Below, one piece after another: positions 33,371-41,768 of a stretch of DNA of 64,000 nt. Numbering within the stretch: the first letter of the stretch is position 1; the number at the start of each line of letters is the position of its first letter. The position numbers and the translations under genes are program-made. Source of the DNA: Streptomyces sp. WAC 01529. GTDB taxonomy: Bacteria; Actinomycetota; Actinomycetes; Streptomycetales; Streptomycetaceae. The DNA is taken from NCBI RefSeq assembly GCF_003945545.1, contig NZ_CP029617.1, positions 7,653,001-7,717,000 of the forward strand, given 5' to 3'. The notes beneath the pieces were generated by a model. The model made no database searches. It saw only the letters and a program-made list of their open reading frames with translations, and was not told the origin of the DNA.

Positions 33371-34141
33371 TCAGCGGGCCGGTTCGATCCCCCAGGCGGC
33401 GGCTCTGGCGGCGGCGGCCGCGCGGTTGGGGAGGTCGAGCTTGGTGAGGATGTGTTCGACGTGGGTGCCCACGGTGCGGGGCGTGATGTACAGCCGCTCG
33501 GCGATCTCCCGGTTGGTGCGGCCGGTGGTCAGTTCGGCCAGCACCTGAAGCTCCCGTGGCGAGAGCCCGCCGGGCCGCCGTGCTTCCGGGGTGGCCTCCT
33601 CGGCCGGCCCCTCGGCGGACGTGCCGACGCGGGGGTCGAGGGCCGCGGCGAGGGACTCGGTGAGCAACGTGACCACGGCGCGCGCCGGGTCGGGCGTGCG
33701 CCGGGGGCGGCGCGTGCTGACGTTCAGCATGCCGACGTACCGTCCGTCGGAGGCGAACAGGCACTGGGCCACCCCGTCCTCGATGCCGAGGGGGGCCAGG
33801 ACCTCCTGGAAGCCGGGCGAGGACGCCAGGAGCCGGCCGGGGACGTCCCTGAGCCAGAGGCCGTCCCGGGCCGGGCCGCGGAGCACGGTGAAGACCGGGT
33901 CGTGGTGGAGGCGGGCCTCGATGTAGGCCGTGGCGTCGTCCGGATAGCTCCCGGCCAGCGTGGTGTGGCGGCGACGCAGGGGATCCCACCGGGCCAGGGA
34001 CGCGTGGTCGTACTCCACCACCTCCGACAGCGCCGCCAGGACCGTGTCGACGCCGGCCGCACCCCTCGTGGCGCTCCTGGCCGCCTCGCGGACGTGGACG
34101 GCCGCGTCCAGGATGTCCGCCGTGCTCCGCTCCGTTGTCAT
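33371..34141 (-). CDS. LuxR-family transcriptional regulator with GAF-like sensor
   Basis: 256 residues. N-terminal sensor of a GAF-like fold (about 15-165: DTVLAALSEVVEYDHASLARWDPL...GVAQCLFASDGRYVGMLNVSTRR), then a C-terminal LuxR HTH (about 190-250): LSPRELQVLAELTTGRTNREIAERLYITPRTVGTHVEHILTKL. No receiver Asp, so it is not a classic response regulator. The start ATG at 34141 has GGAG almost adjacent. It lies 31 bp downstream of the amidohydrolase gene on the same strand, so the two are probably co-transcribed and it may regulate that enzyme. Confidence 0.82.
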   Translation of the reverse strand: MTTERSTADILDAAVHVREAARSATRGAAGVDTVLAALSEVVEYDHASLARWDPLRRRHTTLAGSYPDDATAYIEARLHHDPVFTVLRGPARDGLWLRDVPGRLLASSPGFQEVLAPLGIEDGVAQCLFASDGRYVGMLNVSTRRPRRTPDPARAVVTLLTESLAAALDPRVGTSAEGPAEEATPEARRPGGLSPRELQVLAELTTGRTNREIAERLYITPRTVGTHVEHILTKLDLPNRAAAAARAAAWGIEPAR

Positions 34142-34172
34142 TCTCCGAGGATGATCATGTGCCCGGAGTACG

Positions 34173-35915
34173 TCAATCGCGCTCGGTCGGGCTCTCTCCC
34201 TCGGTTGACTCCCGCTCACGAAGAGTGTCGTGCACGACCTGCCCGTCCACGACGGTGAGCACGACGGGCATTTGAGGGATGTCGTGGGGGTCGGCGCCGA
34301 GCAAGTCCCCGTCGAGCACGCAGAGGTCGGCGACCTTGCCCGGCTCCAGGGAGCCCTTCCAGTCGTCGGCGAAGTCCTGCCAGGCCGCGTCGATCGTGTA
34401 CGTACGGATCGCCTCGGCCAGACCGATGCGCTGCTCCGGGCCGCTGACCCGGCCCGCGGCCTTCGACTCGCGCAGCACCATGGTGGCGATGCCCTGGCGC
34501 CAGTCGGGGTCCGTGACCGGGGCGTCGGAGCCGCTCGCCACCCGTACGCCCGCGTCGATGGCATCCCGGTAGGGCCACGCGTACGCCGCGCGCTCGGTGC
34601 CGACGAACTCCTCCTCCATGTCGGCGACGGTCCACTTGATGGTGGGGTTCATGTTGACGCCGAAGCCGTGCGCGGCCAGCACCTTCATGCTGTGCGGGGT
34701 GAGGAAGTCGCCGTGGATGACGTAGTGGCGGGCGTCGGGCCGGGGGTGCTCGGCCATGGCCGCCGCGAAGGAGTCCGCGACGGCGTCGCAGCCCCGGTCC
34801 CCGGTGACGTGGACGCCCAACTGGTGCCCGGCGACGTGGGCGTGCCGGATCATGGCGTCCATCTCGGCGGTCCGGTCGGCGTCGGTCTCCCCGCCCACGC
34901 ACAGGGAGCCGCAGCCGCCGCCCACGTACGGCTCGTTCATCCAGGCCGTCTTGTTGGGCACGACACCGTCGGCGAAGATCTTGACCCCGTGGATCGCGAG
35001 GCGGCGCGGATCGGCCTCGCCGCACGCGGCGAGTCCGGCCAGGGAGCGGGCGAACTCCTCGGCGGTGCTCGCCATTCCGGTGGGCAGCAGCAGGACGCCG
35101 AGGCGGGCGGTGAGTTCGCCGTCGGCCAGCAGCTGACGGTAGACGTCGAGGGTCTGCGTGCCGAGCGCGCCGCGCATGATGCCGTCGCCGCCGGGGCCGA
35201 GCCCGGGCTCGGTGTAGCTGGTGATGCCGAGCCGGGCGAGCGAGGCGAGGGCCGACTTGACCGCGTCGATGCGCTCCTGCCGGCTCAGCGGCGGCAGCGC
35301 GTTCTGGATGAGGGCCTGCGCTCCCTCGTGGAGCAGCCCGGTCGGCTCCCCTTCCCCGTCCACGACGATGGCCCCGCCGGGCGGCGCGACGGTGTGCGCG
35401 TCGATCCCGATGAGTTCCAGCGCCTTGGAGTTGACCCAGGTGGCGTGCCCGGAGAAGGAGTACAGGACGACGGGGTGGTCCGGGCTCACGGCGTCGAGGT
35501 CGTGCCGCGAGGGCATCCGCGACGGATCGGCGACACACTCCGCGAGATAACCGGGGTCCCAGCCGTGCCCCGTGATCCACTGCCCGCCCGGAACACGCCC
35601 GACGGCCTCCCGTACCGAGTCGGCCACGTCCGCGAGCGAGGAGACGGCGGGGTGGCCGACGTCGAGGGAGAGCGGAGGCGACGCCATGCCGTAGGCGCAC
35701 CCGTGCAGATGGGAATCGTTGATCCCGGGAAGGAGCGTCGCACCCCGCAGATCGACGACCCGGGTGCCGGGCCCGACGAGCGGCGCGACATCGTCCCGCG
35801 TGCCGACGGCGCTGATGACCCCGCCGCTCACCGCGAGGGCCGAGGCGACGGAGAACCGCGCGTCCACGGTGACCACCTGCCCGCCGAAAAACACCAGATC
35901 CGCATACGTGTCCAC
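34173..35915 (-). CDS. YtcJ-like metal-dependent amidohydrolase
   Basis: 580 residues, amidohydrolase_3 type. Metal ligands: HLHG in NDSHLHGCAYG, carboxylated-Lys region GVKIFADGV, His in HVTGDRGCDAV and YVIHGDF, and Asp in ASGSDAPV. Other blocks are GHATWVNSKALELIGI and WRQGIATMVLRE. The family hydrolyses amides or formyl groups of diverse small molecules; YtcJ relatives act on N-acyl compounds. GTG 35915 has GAGAGGA 7 bp upstream and was preferred over 35945. It is followed by the LuxR gene. Confidence 0.83.
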   Translation of the reverse strand: MDTYADLVFFGGQVVTVDARFSVASALAVSGGVISAVGTRDDVAPLVGPGTRVVDLRGATLLPGINDSHLHGCAYGMASPPLSLDVGHPAVSSLADVADSVREAVGRVPGGQWITGHGWDPGYLAECVADPSRMPSRHDLDAVSPDHPVVLYSFSGHATWVNSKALELIGIDAHTVAPPGGAIVVDGEGEPTGLLHEGAQALIQNALPPLSRQERIDAVKSALASLARLGITSYTEPGLGPGGDGIMRGALGTQTLDVYRQLLADGELTARLGVLLLPTGMASTAEEFARSLAGLAACGEADPRRLAIHGVKIFADGVVPNKTAWMNEPYVGGGCGSLCVGGETDADRTAEMDAMIRHAHVAGHQLGVHVTGDRGCDAVADSFAAAMAEHPRPDARHYVIHGDFLTPHSMKVLAAHGFGVNMNPTIKWTVADMEEEFVGTERAAYAWPYRDAIDAGVRVASGSDAPVTDPDWRQGIATMVLRESKAAGRVSGPEQRIGLAEAIRTYTIDAAWQDFADDWKGSLEPGKVADLCVLDGDLLGADPHDIPQMPVVLTVVDGQVVHDTLRERESTEGESPTERD

Positions 35916-36218
35916 AGAAGGGTCCTCTCGAAGAACCGGGCGCACCGGGGCCGCCCGCGAACGATCTCCCGAGGACTATGGCGGCGCCCCGGCCCTCCCC
36001 GCATCGGTCGACCGACCGATGGCAGCGGGTCGGCTCAGCTGCTTTCAGGACAGTGGCGAGAAATCCGGCCAGACCTCGGTCCGCGTGATCCCGAGTACCC
36101 GGTGAAACCCTTGACGTCTCAGCAGGTGGACTATTAGCCTCATGATCGTTTAATCACATTAATTGCGGGTTCAACCTGCACGGGGGAATGCGGTAAAAGT
36201 GCTCGGAAGTTCGAGATC
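35916..36218. promoter_or_regulatory. 303-bp gap with the promoter of the six-gene operon
   Basis: No gene fits here. TTGACG at 36111-36116 and TAGCCT at 36135-36140 (18-bp spacer) give a good sigma-70-type promoter reading into the MFS gene, with about 70 bp of leader. Around 36140-36200 the sequence is much AT-richer than the region (CGTTTAATCACATTAATTGC), suggesting foreign origin or an open regulatory segment. The opposite amidohydrolase promoter must also lie here. Confidence 0.6.
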
Positions 36219-37508
36219 GTGTCCGTGACGAATAAAGAGAAGACGGAGGGAGGGAAACAGAAGGCAAAGTTCACGCCCCTCCTCAAGGCCCCGGTATTCC
36301 GGCGGTTCTTCATCAGCCGCGCCATTTCTCTCATCGGTGACGCGGTCGTGCCGACCGCCCTGGCCCTCAGTCTCGTGGCGCGCGAGGCCTCCGCCGTCTG
36401 GCTCGGCGCCATGATGGCCGCGGCGATCCTCCCCAAGGTCCTCCTCCTTGCGATCGGGGGAGTGGCCGCCGACCGACTGCCCAAGCGGCCGTTGATGGTC
36501 GCCTCCTCGGTCGTGTGCGGGCTCGCCCAGATCGGTACGGCGGCGGTCTTCCTGGCCGACCTGCCCCTGGGGTGGGCGCTCGCCTGCCAGGCCGCGTTCG
36601 GCATGTCGATGGCGATCGGCTACCCCGCGACGTTCGGCTACCTGCCGCACTGCGTCGAGCCCGCGGACCTCGGCGCCGCCAACGCCCTCGTCGGAGCGTG
36701 GACCGGGACGGCGTCCCTGCTCGGCCCCACCGTCGCCGCGGTGAGCGCCGCGCTCGGGCCGCCCTCCGTGGCGCTCGCGGTGGACGGGGCCTCCTTCCTG
36801 ATCAGCGCCGCACTCCTGGCGGGCCTGCCGCGTGGGGAGTCCACCGGACCGCCCCGGCCCGCGGGGGCCGGGCTGCGCGAGGGCTGGCAGGCGCTGCGCG
36901 GCCTGCCCTGGCTGCTGCGGATGACGGTGGTCGACAGCCTCATCCTGCTTCTGGTCGCCGCGCCCTTCATGGTGCTCGGGCCCGGCATCGTGCAGCGCCT
37001 CACCCCCCATGGGTGGGCCCTGCTGATGGTCTCCTTCGCCCTGGGCGAGCTGCTGGGCAGTCTCGCCTGCGGCCGCGCGCGGCTGCGCCGCCCGATCCTG
37101 ACCGCCGCGCTCGGACTGCTGGCGATGGGTCTGCCTCCCCTGCTGCTCGCCTCGGGCGCGGGAGTGCCGGCCCTGTGCGCCGCACAGTTCCTCGCGGGCG
37201 GAGGCATCGCCGCGTACGGCGTGCTCGTCAACACCGCCATCCAGCAGACCGTTCCGGCCGACCGGCTGTCCCGGGTCGGGGCGATCTCCTCGATCGGCTC
37301 CTTCGCCTTCCTGCCGCTCGGGTATGTGCTCGCCCCGCTCCTCGCGAGCGTCGTCGGCCCCGAGCCGTTGCTGTGGATCGCCGCGGTCTGGACGTTCGCC
37401 TCCGTCGGTGCACTGGTCTCGGACCGTGCCCTGCGTGAATTCGGCCCCCGTTCATCCGCCGAACCCGCCCGGGGTGCCTCGGGACGAGAACCTGGAAAAG
37501 AGCAATGA
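36219..37508 (+). CDS. MFS exporter, first gene of the six-gene operon
   Basis: 429 residues, twelve hydrophobic segments. FRRFFISRAISLIGDAVVPTALALSLVAREASAVWLGAMMAAAILPKVLLLAIGGVAADRLPKRPLM is typical of MFS_3-type (enterobactin-exporter-like) members; exporters of secondary metabolites are common there. The first 20 residues are Lys-rich with AT-rich codons (AAT, AAA, AAG runs), unlike nearby genes. GTG start with GGAAG 9 bp upstream. It overlaps the next gene by 4 bp (ATGATG). It presumably exports the product or provides self-resistance. Confidence 0.85.
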   Translation: MSVTNKEKTEGGKQKAKFTPLLKAPVFRRFFISRAISLIGDAVVPTALALSLVAREASAVWLGAMMAAAILPKVLLLAIGGVAADRLPKRPLMVASSVVCGLAQIGTAAVFLADLPLGWALACQAAFGMSMAIGYPATFGYLPHCVEPADLGAANALVGAWTGTASLLGPTVAAVSAALGPPSVALAVDGASFLISAALLAGLPRGESTGPPRPAGAGLREGWQALRGLPWLLRMTVVDSLILLLVAAPFMVLGPGIVQRLTPHGWALLMVSFALGELLGSLACGRARLRRPILTAALGLLAMGLPPLLLASGAGVPALCAAQFLAGGGIAAYGVLVNTAIQQTVPADRLSRVGAISSIGSFAFLPLGYVLAPLLASVVGPEPLLWIAAVWTFASVGALVSDRALREFGPRSSAEPARGASGREPGKEQ

Positions 37509-38719
37509 TGCCGGTCACCCGTCATTCCAGCGTGGCCGACTGGGCCCGCGGCATATCGCCGGGATTACCGGCACCGGAAATAGAGAGGACCGTTCCGTGG
37601 CTGACCGCGGAGGAAGGGAGAATCAGCCGTGAGCAGTACGTTCTCGGTTCCGGACCGATTGACTCCGGAAATTGCGATGCGCCGTTGCCCGGAGGTCTCG
37701 GCGCGCAATTCGCGACCTGTTATGTGATTCCGCACGACTGCCCGCACACCACCTACGCCACCTGGTCCGTCCTCTTCGGCTCCCCGGTACGGGACCTCCT
37801 GCACCGCCTGCCGGACGACGCGCGGTCGGACCGGCTGCGGCAGGCGGCGGAGCTGGGGCGGCGGGTGCGCGTGGAGGACACCGACACCCTCGCCGTCATC
37901 TCACCCGGATCGACACGGCCGGGTGTCACCGCGGGCGGGGAGCGGGCCCTGGCCGCTCTGGTGTCCGGCGCCGAGCGGATCGCGGCCGAACAGGGCCTGC
38001 CGGTGGTCGAGTTCGGCAACGTACGCGACGAACCCGAATGGACCGCGCTGCACCGGATCCTGCGCGAGCGCGGGTACGTGCCGGTGACCACCGGAGCCGA
38101 CGCGGTCCTCGACGTCCCCACCGAGGGGCTCGACGCCTACTTCGACGGTTTCCGCTCCCACCGGCGCAAGGTGCTCCGCAAGGAACGGGCCCGCTTCCTG
38201 GACCGTCGGCCCCGCGTCGCCGTCCTTGGCGCCGAGGGCCTGACCCCCGACCTGGTGGAGCTGCAGCTCGACCGGTACCGGCGCTACGGGCACGAGGCCG
38301 ACGCCGATGCCGTACGCGACCGGTTCCGGCGCGCCCTTTCGATCCCGGGACTGCGCGTCCTGCGCGCCGACGGCGAGGGCGGCCCGCTCGGGTTCGTCGC
38401 CTTCTACGAAGATCTCCCGCACCGACGCCTCGTGCCCCGCCTCGGCGCGTTCAGCACCGAGGACCGGGGCAGCTACTTCAACCTCGCCTACTACGAACTC
38501 ATCGCCCACGCGGCGCGAGGCGGCGGCTTCCGCATCCACTACGGGGAGTCGACTTACGGCGCCAAGGCCGCCCGCGGTTGCCGACTGACCCGGCTCGTGA
38601 CCTACTTCCGCGCCGCCGACCCGCACCTGCACGACGCCCTCACCGCCGCCGGAGCCCTCCGTTCCCACCTCGAAGAGCGGGAGATCACCGCCGCCGAGGG
38701 CACATACGCCGCTTCCTGA
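37505..38719 (+). CDS. FemAB-like (peptidoglycan-bridge type) GNAT transferase with TTA codon
   Basis: 404 residues. C-terminal FemAB-like GNAT domain (about 200-390): YFDGFRSHRRKVLRKERARF, GFVAFYEDLPHRR, YFNLAYYELIAHAARGGGFRIHYGESTYGAKAARGCRLTRLVTYF. The last block is the signature of FemAB_like proteins, many of which transfer amino acids from aminoacyl-tRNA. The N-terminal half (ISREQYVLGSG, CYVIPHDCPHTTYATWSVLFGSPV) matches nothing I know. Leu21 is coded by TTA (37565-37567), the rare bldA codon. ATG start overlaps the MFS stop. It could charge an acceptor in a biosynthetic pathway. Confidence 0.75.
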   Translation: MMPVTRHSSVADWARGISPGLPAPEIERTVPWLTAEEGRISREQYVLGSGPIDSGNCDAPLPGGLGAQFATCYVIPHDCPHTTYATWSVLFGSPVRDLLHRLPDDARSDRLRQAAELGRRVRVEDTDTLAVISPGSTRPGVTAGGERALAALVSGAERIAAEQGLPVVEFGNVRDEPEWTALHRILRERGYVPVTTGADAVLDVPTEGLDAYFDGFRSHRRKVLRKERARFLDRRPRVAVLGAEGLTPDLVELQLDRYRRYGHEADADAVRDRFRRALSIPGLRVLRADGEGGPLGFVAFYEDLPHRRLVPRLGAFSTEDRGSYFNLAYYELIAHAARGGGFRIHYGESTYGAKAARGCRLTRLVTYFRAADPHLHDALTAAGALRSHLEEREITAAEGTYAAS

Positions 38720-38851
38720 CCGCAGGCCACGGCCCCCGGTCACCGCGCGGTGACCTGGCCATCACACCGGGCCCGATCCGGCCCCCGGCGCGCGCACTGC
38801 CGCGTGCGGGCCGGTTCAGCTTGCCCTTCCCAGCGAGGAGAGAGACCACCC

Positions 38852-40021
38852 ATGACCGCATCCGGTACCAGGACGCCCCTCGTCGGCATGGAGGTCTTCC
38901 GTGCCGCAGCCGACGTACGGCACCTGAACTCCGTGGACGTCGCCGGCGAGACGCACCCGCTGTCCCCCGTCTCCAGCGGCTTCGTCACCCTCCGCCCCCG
39001 CGGATTCAAGGAGGACATGACCGCGGTCCTCGGCGCACTCGGCTGGGGGCGGCCCGTGGCGTTCGTCGAGGACGCCTGCGGGCTGGCCGAGTTCACCGCG
39101 GCGGCCACCGAGTCCGAGTACCTGCCGGCCGTGGAGGGCAGCGCCGAGCCCGTCGCCTTCGTGGTGCCCACCCTGTTCCGCAACCGCCGGGCCGGATCGA
39201 TCGAGCGGCGTCTGACGAAGCGGAGCGCGACTGCCTTACCGCTCCCGTGCGCCGCCGCGCCCAGAGAGGCCGCGCCCAGAGACGCCGCCCACCTCTCGAA
39301 GCCCCAGCGCGTACGCGCCGTGGGGGTGGGTCCCTGGACGCCCGCCGGAGGCGAGGAGGCCCTCGGCTCCCTGGACACCGGTTGTCCCGTGGTCATGACC
39401 GACTGGACGTACCGCCACACCTTCACCAGGACCCCCGGCCACGAACGGTTCCGGCCGCACGTACTCCCTTACCGCTACGGCGACTTCGACCAGAACATCG
39501 ACCAGGTGGACGAGGCGCTGAGCGAGCTGCACGCCGCCGGCCACGACCGCGTCGGCCTGCTCGTCGAGGGCAACCCCGACACCTACGACGTCCTCGACGG
39601 CCTCCCGCTCACCGGCCGTGAAATCCACGTCACACCCGGTATCCCGATCGGCCTGCTCGCCGCCGCGCAGACCGCCCGGTACTTCTGGGAGGACCCCTTC
39701 GACCGGTCCTTCGCCTACCTCTCGGGGCTCCACGGCCGCCACAGCCTGCCACCCCAGCAGTTCCTCGGCGAACTCACCAGCTACCTCTCCGCGGGCATCA
39801 CCTGCGTCCTGGTGGAGATGCACAAGGGCGATGTCGAACTCGCCCTCGAAGCCGTCCGGCTCTGCGGCCAGGAGAAGTCCGCCGTGCTGATGAGCAACCA
39901 CTTCTCCAGCGAGGAGGAGACGGTCTTCCTTCCCGGCACCCCGGAGGGGCTCCGGGCAGGGCTGCCCGCCGACCGAGGGGGCCTGTCCACCCTGCTGATC
40001 GCCGATGGAGGCCTGCGATGA
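38852..40021 (+). CDS. Orphan tetrapyrrole-methylase-fold (CobJ-like) SAM protein with TTA codon
   Basis: 389 residues. From about residue 145 the sequence follows the precorrin methylase fold: AVGVGPWTPAGGEEALGSLDTG, VGLLVEGNPDTYDVLDGL (place of the SGDPGIY loop), VTPGIPIGLLAAAQTARYFWEDPF, YLSGLHGRHSLP and the closing STLLIADG. The N-terminal 140 residues (LNSVDVAGETHPLSPVSSGF, VAFVEDACGLAEFT) are unfamiliar. No other corrin gene is near, so a corrin substrate is unlikely; this fold is also used to N-methylate peptides. Codon 129 is TTA (39236-39238). GAGGAGAG precedes the ATG. Confidence 0.72.
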   Translation: MTASGTRTPLVGMEVFRAAADVRHLNSVDVAGETHPLSPVSSGFVTLRPRGFKEDMTAVLGALGWGRPVAFVEDACGLAEFTAAATESEYLPAVEGSAEPVAFVVPTLFRNRRAGSIERRLTKRSATALPLPCAAAPREAAPRDAAHLSKPQRVRAVGVGPWTPAGGEEALGSLDTGCPVVMTDWTYRHTFTRTPGHERFRPHVLPYRYGDFDQNIDQVDEALSELHAAGHDRVGLLVEGNPDTYDVLDGLPLTGREIHVTPGIPIGLLAAAQTARYFWEDPFDRSFAYLSGLHGRHSLPPQQFLGELTSYLSAGITCVLVEMHKGDVELALEAVRLCGQEKSAVLMSNHFSSEEETVFLPGTPEGLRAGLPADRGGLSTLLIADGGLR

Positions 40022-40740
40022 CCCGCGACCTGCTGCCCGCCGTACTGTTCGACGCCGCCGACACCCTGCTCGAACTCACCCCCGCCTTCCCCGAACTGCT
40101 CTCCACCCCCTGGCTCGGGGACGAGGGGGCACCCTCGGCGCAGGACGTGCGCGAAGCACTGTGGGCCATCGGCGCGGAAGGCCACTGGCCCGACGACGAG
40201 GCCGACCCGGGAGCCCGGCTGACCATGTGGACCGTGTTCTTCCGGGACGCCCTGCGCCGCGCGGGCGGCGCCGACTCCCTCCCGGCCGCCCGGCGCGCGG
40301 CCCGCTACGCCCTGGACCCCGCGAACTACCGCCTGTACCCCGACGTCCTGCCCTGCCTCGACGCACTCCGGGCATCCGGCCACCAGCTGGCCCTGGTCTC
40401 CAACTTCGACGGCTGGCTGCGGGAGATCCTCGCGGCACACCAACTCACCGACCGCTTCGACGAGATCGTCATCAGCAGCGAGGTCGGCCATGAGAAACCC
40501 CGCCCGGAGATCTTCGACCTGACCTGCCGAAGGCTCCGACGCCCCCCAGGGGAGTGCGTGTTCATCGGTGACTCGCTCGTCGTCGACGTCGACGGCGCAC
40601 GGGCCGCCGGCATGCACCCCCTCCTCATCGACCGCTACGCCCGCTTCCCCGACCACCCCGGCCCCAGGATCACCTCGCTCGAGACCCTGGCGGAGCTCGT
40701 GGCCCACCTCCCGCTCGCCCTCCCGAAGGACGCACGATGA
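40018..40740 (+). CDS. HAD-family hydrolase (HDHD3-like)
   Basis: 240 residues. HAD motif I is LFDAADTLLEL: the nucleophile Asp is present but the usual Asp two residues on is Ala, as in HDHD3-like members. Motif II Ser in ALVSNFDGW, motif III Lys in SEVGHEKPRPEIF and motif IV GDSLVVDVDGARAAG are intact. It is probably a phosphatase or phosphoryl-transfer enzyme with altered acid/base chemistry. ATG overlaps the methylase-fold gene (ATGA) and its own end overlaps the kinase-like gene. In the operon it could remove a phosphate put on by the next gene. Confidence 0.82.
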   Translation: MTRDLLPAVLFDAADTLLELTPAFPELLSTPWLGDEGAPSAQDVREALWAIGAEGHWPDDEADPGARLTMWTVFFRDALRRAGGADSLPAARRAARYALDPANYRLYPDVLPCLDALRASGHQLALVSNFDGWLREILAAHQLTDRFDEIVISSEVGHEKPRPEIFDLTCRRLRRPPGECVFIGDSLVVDVDGARAAGMHPLLIDRYARFPDHPGPRITSLETLAELVAHLPLALPKDAR

Positions 40741-41768
40741 CGCACCCGACGCCCCGCGACACGGCAGCCGACACGGCAGTCGACACGGAGGTCGGCACGG
40801 CAGTGGACACCGACGCGGTGGCCCGCTCCGTCGCAGCCGAACACGGGCTGGTACCGCGCGGACCGGCCGGCGAGGGAGTGGACTTCGTGGTCCACCGCGT
40901 CGGCCGCCCCGGACTCGGCGACGCGGTGCTGCGCATCCCCCGGCACCGGCTGTACCTCTCCCCGTACGGCGACGTCGACAGCGCGGACCTGGTCCGCCAG
41001 GAGCACGCGATAGCCGCCCGCCTCGCCCCACTGGGGCTGCCCGTGGCGGCACCGCTCCAGCTGATCGAACGGCCGGACGGACTCCTCGTCTCCGTCGCCG
41101 CCCACGTCGAACACGACGACGTCCCCCTCGACGGCCGTGACGTAGGCCGCTTCCTCGCGGCACTGCACGCCACGACACCCCCCAAGACACCGCTCGCGTA
41201 CCAGGCACCAGGCGATTTCACCGGCTTCTTCGTCAAACGGCTCGGAGACCGGCACGCCAACCTGCGGCGCGCGGCTCCGACCTTGCCGCCGCTGCCCGCG
41301 CCCCCACACATCGGCGCGGCGCTGGAGGCCGTGCGCACCCCGCACCGGCTGCTGCATCTCGATGTCCGGCGGCAGAACCTGCTGAGCCGCGCGGGCCGGC
41401 TCCAGGCGGTCGTCGACTGGTCCAACGCCCTCGTCGGACCGCCGCTCATGGAACTCGCCAGAGTCGCCGAGTACGCCCTGCTGCCCGACAACGGGATCGA
41501 CGCGACCGCGGTCCTGGCCGGCTACGCGGAGTCGCTCGCCGCACCCGACCTCGAATCCCCGGCGGCCCTGCTGTACCGCCTGGACACCGCCATCATGCTC
41601 GCGCTGGTCTTCCACAGCGTGGCCCCGGACGCCGAGCGCGCCCAGATCCTCGCCGCACGGGCGGAAGACCTCCTCGGGCTCCTGCACACCGGCGGAGACC
41701 CGGCGCGGCTCGTGCGCCCCGCGGCCGGAGCCGGTAGGACTCCCGACCGAGGGGAGCGGCAGCACTGA
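40737..41768 (+). CDS. APH/choline kinase-like phosphotransferase
   Basis: 343 residues. Aminoglycoside phosphotransferase fold: a small lobe with EGVDFVVHRVG and VLRIPRH, a QEHAIAARLAPLGLPVAAP helix, catalytic loop LLHLDVRRQNLL (HxDxxxxN, catalytic Asp) and metal-binding Asp in AVVDWSNAL. The family phosphorylates hydroxyls of small molecules using ATP. The N-terminal 30 residues repeat D-T-A-V/E (DTAADTAVDTEVGTAVDTD). ATG overlaps the HAD gene by 4 bp. No resistance or antibiotic genes are near, so it may act on a pathway intermediate. Confidence 0.82.
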   Translation: MTHPTPRDTAADTAVDTEVGTAVDTDAVARSVAAEHGLVPRGPAGEGVDFVVHRVGRPGLGDAVLRIPRHRLYLSPYGDVDSADLVRQEHAIAARLAPLGLPVAAPLQLIERPDGLLVSVAAHVEHDDVPLDGRDVGRFLAALHATTPPKTPLAYQAPGDFTGFFVKRLGDRHANLRRAAPTLPPLPAPPHIGAALEAVRTPHRLLHLDVRRQNLLSRAGRLQAVVDWSNALVGPPLMELARVAEYALLPDNGIDATAVLAGYAESLAAPDLESPAALLYRLDTAIMLALVFHSVAPDAERAQILAARAEDLLGLLHTGGDPARLVRPAAGAGRTPDRGERQH

